The notes under the pieces: model-generated
Databases searched by the model: none
What the model saw: the letters and a program-made list of their open reading frames with translations, nothing else
Told to the model about the DNA's origin: nothing
From: Candidatus Igneacidithiobacillus taiwanensis
GTDB taxonomy: Bacteria; Pseudomonadota; Gammaproteobacteria; Acidithiobacillales; Acidithiobacillaceae
Length of the DNA: 6,195 nt
Reading direction: 5' to 3'
Assembly: GCA_002341825.1 (NCBI GenBank)
Contig: DDOU01000157.1
Span: forward strand, 6,990-13,184
Position numbers and translations under genes: made by a program
Shown: in pieces, positions 1-5,281 of the stretch
How positions within the stretch are numbered: the first letter of the stretch is position 1
How the letters are laid out: every line of letters starts with the position of its first letter

Positions 1-2522
1 TCGAGCATGTCGCGCACGAAACTCTGGTCGATTTTGATCGAATCTACCGGCAGTTTTTGCAGGTAGGTGAGAGAGGCACTGCCGGTACCAAAGTCATCCA
101 GAGAAATCTGGCAACCCATTTCCTGGCATGCGGCCAACACCGTTTTTGCCTTTTCAAAATCGATCATGGGCGCCGTTTCGGTGATTTCCATGATCAAATA
201 ATTGCGGGGAATTTCGGGATATTTGGCGATAATCTGACGCAGATCGTCGAGAAAATCGGGATGCAGTAGATAAGACGCACTGACATTGATAGACAACTTG
301 ATATCTAGCTTTTCGTGTAGCAACCAATCGCGCAGCTGCATCAGGGCATGGTGTAACACAAAACGGCCAATACGTTGGGCAAGCTTGGGGGTATCCAGCC
401 CTTCAAAAAACTCCGTTGGACTCAGCAAACCCCGACTTGGATGCTCCAGGCGTAATAGGGCTTCAGCGCCAATCATACCCTTTTCAACATCGACTACCGG
501 CTGGTAGTACAAGCGCAGATGGTCGTGGGTGAGGGCCATTTCGAGCAGCTCTTCGCCGTGAAGTCGGTGTTGCTGCTGCGCTTCCATTTCCCAAGAAAAA
601 ATCGTCCAGTGATTGCCCAGGGACTTTTTGCTGGTATAGAGCGCCAAATCGGCATGGCGCACCAAATCCTCCAGTGCCTCGGCTGCGTCCAGCGGATAGA
701 TGGTAACGCCAATACTGGCCGCCGGGAGCAAATATTCACTATCTAATTCCAATGGTTGCGCAACCACATTGAGGAGACGTTGCAGTAACATCTCAATTTC
801 CCCCACTTGTTTGATCTCCCCGGAAAGGAAGGCAAACTCATCGCCACCAAAACGACAGAGGGTATCTTCGGCGCGCAGCTCGGCGCGGATACGCTGCGCT
901 ACCGTCTTCAATACCAAATCGCCCACTGCATGCCCCAAGCGATCATTGATCAGCTTAAAACCATCGAGATCGAGTAGCCCAATCACCAGCAAGGACTGTC
1001 CGCGGTCGGCGCGCAATTTGGCCTGCTGCATGCGTTCGGCAAATAGGGCACGATTGGGCAAGCCGGTAAGCACGTCATGGGTGGCTTGGTAGGAAAGTCG
1101 CTCGAGGAGCTCGAAGCGCTCGGTAATGTCATGAAAGACCAGTACCACGCCCAGGACCTGACCGGATCGATCGAGGATGGGCGCCGCCGAGTCTTCGATG
1201 TTTCTGCGGGTGCCGTCGCGCGCCACAAGGATGGTGTGGTTGGCAAGGCCAACGATCTTCTTCTCGCGCAACGCCATGGTCGCCGGGCTCGATACCTCTC
1301 TGCCATCATCCTCGCTCACGATATGAAAGACATTTTCCAGTGCCTGGCCTTGGGCGTCGGCCAAAGTCCAACCCGTCAGCTGCTCGGCCACCGGGTTCAT
1401 CTGTGTGACCAGACCTTGGTGGTCGGTAGTGATGACGGCATCACCTATGGAGTGCAAGGTAACTTCGGCTCGCTCCTTGGCCTCCCAGATATCGGATTCG
1501 ATACTTCGCCGCAGCGCCTCCTGAATCCGATTCTGATGCCGCAGATAGAGGTATCCAGCGCTAACGAAGAACAATAACAAAACAGCTTCCCAACTGGGCG
1601 AACGCATGCTCCGCCACCAGGCCATAAGTAAGCTAGCGCGGGGAATGCACTGCCCAGCGAGCAACGCAAACCGTGGCAAGGGATGCACGGCACACATACG
1701 CCAAGCGTGCGCAGCCGAACTATACCCAGCAAAACTGCTTTGCTGCATGGCGCCGCCCCGTAACCAATGCCGCACTACCGATCCCGTTTGCACCGCGGCG
1801 TAGTCAGTTTGCGCCGAGTAGGGATAGCGGGTAAGCAGCATATCGTCGTCGCGTAATAGAAAAACAGCACCATGATGAACCATGGCGAGGGTGCGCCAGG
1901 CGGGAAACAGGGAGTTCGATAGCTTTACCCAGCCGAGGAGCATGCCGGCTTGCTGTCCCGAACTGGCTGGCACTGGCTGAAAAACGGGAAAACCCCATCG
2001 AGAGCTCGGCTCGGCAATCTGAGGATCTTGCAACAGCGGTCCAATGCAGAATGCTCGGCTAGAGAGGCAACGCTGCAAGGCCGCTTGCTGCGCGGTACTT
2101 AGCGGCAGCCCCTTGCCCCCTTTGGCAAGATTTTGGATCAAGGTAAAGGGGAACCCATGGACGCCTATAGATGCCGATGCCGTGCCGGATAGGTAGGCGA
2201 TCGCATGGATGTCGGGCTCCAAGGCGAGTAATCGAGCCAAGCTATTGGGCGTTGGCACGCCGGCTTCCGCCACTAACGTCATACCAGTGCGGATGGCCAA
2301 CAACTGCAGGTCTGCCGTGCGTGCCAGTGCAATGGCGTGGCTGTGTAGGAGGCGCCCTTGAGCAGATTGAACACGCTCCCAGACCACGACCGCGAGCACC
2401 GACCAAGTCAGCACGATAGCAACCAAGGTCGCTATCCAAATCCATCGCAACCAAGCGCCGGTGTAGCCTTTCTCGGAAACCGGCACTTGCAAGTGAGTGT
2501 CGAGGGACTTCGCTACTGGCAT
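1..2522 (-). CDS. Membrane-bound PAS-GGDEF-EAL cyclic-di-GMP synthase/phosphodiesterase, C-terminus cut by window edge
   Basis: An uninterrupted 840-codon frame opens at ATG 2522, the first start after an in-frame TAA, and runs off the left edge. TM1 is at about residues 27-48. A periplasmic region of unrecognised sensor type (about 50-310) holds Cys152, 159, 277 and 292. TM2 is at about 311-328, followed by a helical linker and a PAS domain (about 350-470). The GGDEF domain has DVLTGLPN (483-490), an inhibitory I-site RAED (550-553) and an intact GGDEF (559-563). The EAL domain has EAL (687-689), Asn746 in NVS, EITE (779-782), DDFGTG (809-814) and KID (830-832). By family knowledge GGDEF makes c-di-GMP from two GTP and EAL hydrolyses it. 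Both sites look competent as far as visible. Roughly the last 90 residues of EAL, including late catalytic residues, lie outside the window. The Shine-Dalgarno is weak. The signal sensed is unknown. Confidence 0.95.
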   Translation of the reverse strand, partial: MPVAKSLDTHLQVPVSEKGYTGAWLRWIWIATLVAIVLTWSVLAVVVWERVQSAQGRLLHSHAIALARTADLQLLAIRTGMTLVAEAGVPTPNSLARLLALEPDIHAIAYLSGTASASIGVHGFPFTLIQNLAKGGKGLPLSTAQQAALQRCLSSRAFCIGPLLQDPQIAEPSSRWGFPVFQPVPASSGQQAGMLLGWVKLSNSLFPAWRTLAMVHHGAVFLLRDDDMLLTRYPYSAQTDYAAVQTGSVVRHWLRGGAMQQSSFAGYSSAAHAWRMCAVHPLPRFALLAGQCIPRASLLMAWWRSMRSPSWEAVLLLFFVSAGYLYLRHQNRIQEALRRSIESDIWEAKERAEVTLHSIGDAVITTDHQGLVTQMNPVAEQLTGWTLADAQGQALENVFHIVSEDDGREVSSPATMALREKKIVGLANHTILVARDGTRRNIEDSAAPILDRSGQVLGVVLVFHDITERFELLERLSYQATHDVLTGLPNRALFAERMQQAKLRADRGQSLLVIGLLDLDGFKLINDRLGHAVGDLVLKTVAQRIRAELRAEDTLCRFGGDEFAFLSGEIKQVGEIEMLLQRLLNVVAQPLELDSEYLLPAASIGVTIYPLDAAEALEDLVRHADLALYTSKKSLGNHWTIFSWEMEAQQQHRLHGEELLEMALTHDHLRLYYQPVVDVEKGMIGAEALLRLEHPSRGLLSPTEFFEGLDTPKLAQRIGRFVLHHALMQLRDWLLHEKLDIKLSINVSASYLLHPDFLDDLRQIIAKYPEIPRNYLIMEITETAPMIDFEKAKTVLAACQEMGCQISLDDFGTGSASLTYLQKLPVDSIKIDQSFVRDML

Positions 2523-2555
2523 GGCCTGGGCTTTGCGGCTTTTTGGAGAGTCGAA

Positions 2556-2584
2556 TATATAACCAAATTACGGGATCTTGTCCA
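2556..2584 (-). promoter_or_regulatory. Probable sigma70-type promoter of the GGDEF-EAL gene
   Basis: Read on the minus strand, a TGGACA -35 hexamer (2584-2579, five of six matching TTGACA) is separated by 17 nt from TATATA (2561-2556). TATATT two bases further on is an alternative -10. Transcription would begin near 2549, leaving about 27 nt of leader before the ATG at 2522. The spacing and the absence of any other start codon in this frame support the assignment. No experimental start site is known. Confidence 0.5.
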
Positions 2585-2628
2585 AGCGTGGCAACCTAGA
2601 CCAAACCGTTGCAGTCATCAGCGAGCGC

Positions 2629-2642
2629 GTTGCATCTGCAAC
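2629..2642. promoter_or_regulatory. Perfect dyad GTTGCA-TC-TGCAAC, candidate operator
   Basis: Two 6-bp inverted arms flank a 2-bp centre in the divergent region between the GGDEF-EAL gene and the SCP2-like gene. A further GTTGCA lies at 2609-2613 plus flanking bases, inside AACCGTTGCAG (2604-2614). That 11-mer recurs exactly at 5004-5014 in the other divergent region. The dyad sits about 80-95 bp upstream of the inferred GGDEF-EAL transcription start, so it would suit an activator or a site serving the other direction. The cognate protein is unknown. Confidence 0.4.
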
Positions 2643-2787
2643 ACCCGTCTGGTCGGGAAAAACAGAAACTCTTTTCTATCACCCTGATTTTTAGAGATCA
2701 GATCTACAAATGTTGCGGGAATGAAAGCTGCTTGCCATGTCCTGGCGGGTTTACTGTCCGCCCTATGAACGCAAGGAGAGTTGATCT

Positions 2788-3183
2788 ATGGCTGAACTAT
2801 TTTCCCCCACTTGGATGGAACGATTTGCCGCCGCCTGGAACCAGGAGCCGGACTTGGCGCAGGCCTTGGCGCAGATCGATTTTGCTTCCAATATTGCCTA
2901 TGGCTTTGTGGAAGAAGAAGCGCCTCGCGGATTTTTACAAATTGCGCGGGGACAAGCCGTTAGTGCTGGCCCCTTTCAGGGACAAGCGCTGAACTGGGAC
3001 ATCCGCGCCAGCGTCGACCAATGGATGAAGTGGATTTCGAGTCCACCGGGAATGACGGGTTTGGGTATGGCCTTTACCACCGGCAAGATCAAATTCAAGG
3101 TGGGTAACTATAAGAGCATGTTAAAAGATCCGCGTATGGCCGCTCCGTTCATTAAAAGTTTTGCGGTAATGGGCCGCGTCTGA
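2788..3183 (+). CDS. SCP2-like (sterol carrier protein 2 fold) lipid-binding protein
   Basis: A 131-residue soluble protein without signal peptide or membrane segment. The start ATG is preceded by a strong AAGGAG (2773-2778) nine bases upstream. The layout fits small bacterial SCP2-domain proteins: an N-terminal amphipathic helix (about 4-30), a central beta region (about 35-75), a helix with WMKWISSP (79-86), then the typical late segment GMAFTTGKIKFKVGNYKSML (93-112), where TGK-(I/L)-K-F/V-x-G is the most recognisable family feature. Such domains bind hydrophobic ligands, and UbiJ, an SCP2-type protein, serves ubiquinone synthesis. The ligand here is unknown; hopanoid, quinone or fatty acyl groups are guesses. 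It is divergent from the GGDEF-EAL gene and convergent with the TPR gene, and appears monocistronic. The family call comes from remembered patterns, not a search. Confidence 0.75.
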   Translation: MAELFSPTWMERFAAAWNQEPDLAQALAQIDFASNIAYGFVEEEAPRGFLQIARGQAVSAGPFQGQALNWDIRASVDQWMKWISSPPGMTGLGMAFTTGKIKFKVGNYKSMLKDPRMAAPFIKSFAVMGRV

Positions 3184-3190
3184 TCAACGA

Positions 3191-3220
3191 TTAAAAAATG
3201 GGCAGAGTCAAACTCTGCCC
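3191..3220 (-). terminator. Intrinsic terminator of the sgp-like/TPR operon
   Basis: On the minus strand, 24 nt after the TPR stop codon, a 9-bp perfect stem (GGGCAGAGT pairing with ACTCTGCCC, 3220-3212 with 3208-3200) closes a 3-nt loop and is followed by a run of six T within 3199-3191. This is a classic rho-independent terminator. In the plus direction the hairpin lies 16 nt past the SCP2 stop but lacks a downstream T-run, so it would terminate that transcript poorly, although it could protect its 3' end. Confidence 0.88.
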
Positions 3221-3243
3221 AACAATGGATAGTATTTGCTACG

Positions 3244-4116
3244 TCAATATCCGCCAGAATTGCCGTACCCGGAATCTTCCGGACTGCGTGCCAAGGCTGC
3301 CTGAACCTTTTGCGCCAGGGTCGGATCCAAAGCGCCGAGCACCGGTATTAAGCTTGCAGCCCGTTGTGGCTGATTTTGTTGAATCAAGAGCATGGCGGCA
3401 TGGGAAAAATTTTCGGCTGCCTTCTGGCGCTCGCCATTCATGTAGTACACATTACCCAACTCACCGTAGACGAAGGCAGCATTGGGCACCTGCTGAATGA
3501 GATCCTGATATTTTTGGATGGCGGCAGGAATGTCATGCTGCCAATAGGCGGCACGCGCCGCCATCAGCTCTCGGCGCTGTTCGGCGGTGAGTTGGGGTGC
3601 CGCCTCTGGGCTTGCCGCCATACCGGGTGCGGCGATGGGGGCAACGGTAAGGGTCTTTTCCGCGACCTTTGGCGTACCGCTCTGCTGGTGGGCGGTAACC
3701 CCCCAAATGAACAAAATGACGATAATGATGACTAGGAGAAGAACCAAAGCGGGCCAGGAAAGCACCCGGCTAATAGCGGTCTTTTTGGGCTGGCGCGGCG
3801 GCAGCGGCGGATAACTGGTAGCGCCTGGCGGCGTCGTGCCCCCACCCCCGACGGAAGCCGGGGAAGGCGCCGAAGTACCAGATGCTTCGGTGGCTAATTC
3901 CGGCGCAGTGGTTCCCGACCCCGGAATAATCTGCGGTGCTTCCGTTCCGGAAGGTACGGTTTCACTTTCTGGGTTCCCTGCGTGGTCGCTGGCTTTTGGC
4001 GCCGTCGTCCCGGGGGTTTCGTCGGACACGTTGCCGCTGCGCCCGACGTCGGATCCTTCGCCGGCAGACGATAACTGGTCTTTGCTGGCGTGTGGGTCCT
4101 GCTCATTCGTTGTCAT
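3244..4116 (-). CDS. Single-pass membrane protein with disordered N-terminus and periplasmic TPR domain
   Basis: A 290-residue protein starting at an ATG with AGGAG six bases upstream. Residues 1-110 are low-complexity and rich in Ser, Thr, Pro, Gly and Glu, with a recurring GTTAP-type motif (36-40, 68-72, 80-84, 93-97). A basic stretch (RQPKK, 108-112) precedes one strongly hydrophobic helix (about 119-140), which predicts an inside N-terminus and an exported C-terminal half. Two TPR units follow: 180-213 (Ala187, Ala199, Tyr203, Pro211) and 214-247 with near-ideal signature residues (Tyr217, Leu220, Gly221, Tyr224, Ala233, Phe237, Ala240). The tail is Gly/Tyr-rich (SGYGNSGGY). TPRs mediate protein-protein contacts. 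Being second in the sgp-like operon, it may scaffold or tether that protein. That role is inference; no named family is recognised. Confidence 0.88.
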   Translation of the reverse strand: MTTNEQDPHASKDQLSSAGEGSDVGRSGNVSDETPGTTAPKASDHAGNPESETVPSGTEAPQIIPGSGTTAPELATEASGTSAPSPASVGGGGTTPPGATSYPPLPPRQPKKTAISRVLSWPALVLLLVIIIVILFIWGVTAHQQSGTPKVAEKTLTVAPIAAPGMAASPEAAPQLTAEQRRELMAARAAYWQHDIPAAIQKYQDLIQQVPNAAFVYGELGNVYYMNGERQKAAENFSHAAMLLIQQNQPQRAASLIPVLGALDPTLAQKVQAALARSPEDSGYGNSGGY

Positions 4117-4149
4117 ACCTGACTCCTCTCGTAACGATCAGATGTGCTC

Positions 4150-4196
4150 CAAGCAGAAAAGCGACGCGCCCTGCCGGGCACCGCCTTTACTGCTTG
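4150..4196 (-). promoter_or_regulatory. Long intercistronic hairpin between the sgp-like and TPR genes
   Basis: Sixteen bases after the sgp-like stop codon, the minus-strand RNA can fold into about 20 pairs. CAAGCAG (4196-4190) pairs with CTGCTTG (4156-4150), AAAGGCG (4188-4182) with CGCTTTT (4163-4157), and GTGCCC (4181-4176) with GGGCGC (4171-4166), around the tetraloop GGCA. There is a one-base bulge at 4189 and a two-base bulge at 4164-4165. Two pairs are G-U in this RNA but would be A-C mismatches in the opposite strand's RNA, so the structure belongs to the minus strand. No T-run follows, so it is unlikely to be a simple terminator. mRNA stabilisation or processing that favours the upstream gene is the likely role. 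Confidence 0.7.
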
Positions 4197-4211
4197 TACT
4201 ATCCTTCCTGG

Positions 4212-4763
4212 TTAGCGATACCCATAGCCATACGGGTTGTAGCTTGGGGCATAGCCGGGGTAAGGGTCACCATAACCATAGGGCCCGGAAGGCGGCGCAT
4301 AACCGGGCGCCTGCTGCTGTGGATACACAGGGGGATAATAGGCAGGTGCCGGTTGCGGATACGCACCGTAGGCACCGCCCGGTCCGTAATTGGGATAGGC
4401 GGGATAAGGGGCGCTGGGAGCATAGGCCTGACCATACCCGTTGCCATAGGCTCCACCGTAATAGCCATTGAATCCCTGCCCATAGCTGCCGTAGCGGCCG
4501 CTGTTGAAACTCATTGGGCCGCCGTGCGGACCGTTGAAGCTCATGCTGCCCATGTCCCAGGGTCCATTGCTGCCAGTAAAGGGGCCACCATAGCCACCAA
4601 AAGGACCGCCACCGCTGTAAAAGGGATTGCTTCCCCCGCCCCAGGGCATATCACCCCCCCATGGCCCCCAGGCAAAGGCCGGCCCTGCAGCCAGTAAGAC
4701 AGAGACTCCAAGGGCTGCGGCTGAACCCAAGATCCATCGTTTTTCGTTCATCATTGTCTTCAT
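4212..4763 (-). CDS. Secreted Gly/Tyr/Pro-rich protein, sulfur globule protein-like
   Basis: I start at ATG 4763 (183 residues) because AGGAG lies upstream (10 nt spacer) and a clean signal peptide follows: basic MNEKR, a hydrophobic core (11-27), then AFA (29-31) before Trp32. The mature 152 residues have no Cys or Lys and very few charges. Residues 32-70 are rich in Gly, Trp, Phe and Pro. Residues 71-90 hold a repeated MSFN (74-77, 84-87). Residues 91-183 are Tyr/Gly/Pro/Ala repeats of YG and YP type, ending YGYGYR. The composition, the leader and the WDMGSMSFN-like centre resemble the sulfur globule envelope proteins (SgpA/SgpB) of Allochromatium. Those coat sulfur stored in the periplasm. 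Low complexity weakens homology claims, so a generic cell-surface structural protein remains possible. It heads an operon with the TPR gene and has its own strong-looking promoter. Confidence 0.8.
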   Translation of the reverse strand: MKTMMNEKRWILGSAAALGVSVLLAAGPAFAWGPWGGDMPWGGGSNPFYSGGGPFGGYGGPFTGSNGPWDMGSMSFNGPHGGPMSFNSGRYGSYGQGFNGYYGGAYGNGYGQAYAPSAPYPAYPNYGPGGAYGAYPQPAPAYYPPVYPQQQAPGYAPPSGPYGYGDPYPGYAPSYNPYGYGYR

Positions 4764-4892
4764 AACAAAGGCACTCCTACGCATCATCGCCATCATCTGT
4801 CGCCGACTGGAGCGCGCCTTCTGCGCCTCGGCCGACACCCAGCAATCCCGATCCAGAATTACTGAAGTGCAGCAAAGCACAGTCCGTGCCAC

Positions 4893-4921
4893 ATTATAAC
4901 AACTTGTTTTTTCACATTAAA
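4893..4921 (-). promoter_or_regulatory. Extended -10 promoter of the sgp-like operon
   Basis: Minus strand: a perfect TATAAT (4898-4893) is preceded by TGT (4901-4899), giving an extended -10 element (TGnTATAAT). Seventeen bases upstream lies a weak -35, TTTAAT (4921-4916), within A/T tracts. Transcription would start near 4886, giving a leader of about 123 nt before ATG 4763. Such a long leader leaves room for post-transcriptional control, but I see no known riboswitch. Confidence 0.65.
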
Positions 4922-5277
4922 AAATTTTCTTGCTAGTTTCGCCTGCAACGGTAGTTTTTACCTCATTGTTTTTCTTTGGATCTTTTGCTGTGGCGCCTGT
5001 TGCAACCGTTGCAGAGGTAGCAGATGCTCTTCTCGAACGCACTATCCAACATGATTTTTCTTATTTTATCAGTCTGTTACGCCACGATTATTCCTAGCTG
5101 CTGCAACGCAACACCGCTACTGCAACAGATCATCTCTTTGTTTTTTCTGCCAAACCTCTTTTCGTATTGCAACAGCGATCTAGGCACGTATTTATTAGTG
5201 CTTAAAAAACATATTGTTACAAATAGGCACGAACTATGCTTTGCCGAGGGCAAGCATTTTTTAGGAACGACACGGAA
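4922..5277. other. AT-rich divergent intergenic region
   Basis: About 356 bp between the sgp-like promoter and the adaptor gene, visibly richer in A and T than either neighbour. It contains the TGCAAC cluster, a direct repeat TAGGCACG (5181-5188 and 5224-5231) close to the adaptor start, and several T-runs. The adaptor promoter could not be placed convincingly: TTGTTA with TATGCT near 5215-5241 has only a 15-nt spacer. A weak open frame (5024-5281) is listed separately. I see no tRNA, rRNA or insertion sequence. Confidence 0.6.
4943..5175. repeat. Cluster of TGCAAC motifs, candidate regulator-binding array
   Basis: TGCAAC occurs at 4944-4949, 5001-5006, 5102-5107, 5121-5126 and 5168-5173, and its complement GTTGCA at 4999-5004 and 5008-5013. 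GTTGCAAC (4999-5006) is itself palindromic. Extended forms recur: CTGCAACGGT at 4943-4952 is the reverse complement of 5005-5014, and TGCAACAG occurs at 5121-5128 and 5168-5175. Spacing is irregular, so this is not a CRISPR or tandem array. It lies between the divergent sgp-like and adaptor genes, which suggests operators, but no known regulator is assigned. Confidence 0.45.
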
Positions 5278-5281
5278 ATGA
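5024..5281 (+). CDS. Doubtful 85-residue hydrophobic ORF overlapping the adaptor start
   Basis: An open frame with GAGGT five bases before its ATG ends in a TGA that overlaps the adaptor's ATG as ATGA, the arrangement of translationally coupled genes. The product would be hydrophobic in its first 55 residues, with several Cys. Against it: the DNA is AT-rich and repeat-filled, codon use differs from all neighbours, the hydrophobic part has no clear signal or family signature, and the TGCAAC motifs fall inside it. Most likely non-coding regulatory DNA. Confidence 0.15.
   Translation: MLFSNALSNMIFLILSVCYATIIPSCCNATPLLQQIISLFFLPNLFSYCNSDLGTYLLVLKKHIVTNRHELCFAEGKHFLGTTRK

Noticed and set aside
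1077..1577. 166-codon plus-strand frame
   Set aside because: It is antisense to the PAS and GGDEF region, whose protein reads perfectly on the minus strand.
2743..2761. GGCGG/CCGCC hairpin upstream of the SCP2-like ribosome site
   Set aside because: The 5-bp arms around a 9-nt loop are weak and expected by chance in GC-rich sequence.
2721..2768. 15-codon ORF (MKAACHVLAGLLSAL) ahead of the SCP2-like gene, possible leader peptide
   Set aside because: It has no good ribosome site and no attenuator-like alternative hairpins, and such a short frame is expected by chance.
3184..3243. Bidirectional terminator serving both convergent genes
   Set aside because: Only the minus strand has a T-run after the stem; the plus strand continues AACAATGG.
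3836..4697. Long plus-strand frames opposite the TPR and sgp-like genes
   Set aside because: They are antisense shadows of low-complexity, GC-rich coding DNA and lack domains and ribosome sites.
4764..4892. N-terminal extension of the sgp-like protein to a GTG at 4892
   Set aside because: That start sits next to the TATAAT box, so its message would be nearly leaderless, and the added 43 residues would bury the signal peptide. ATG 4763 follows AGGAG and gives a normal leader.
4943..5175. CRISPR-like array made of the TGCAAC repeats
   Set aside because: The units are only 6-10 bp, irregularly spaced and in both orientations.
5236..5277. Upstream in-frame ATG for the adaptor
   Set aside because: It would place 14 polar residues in front of an otherwise normal signal peptide and has no better ribosome site.
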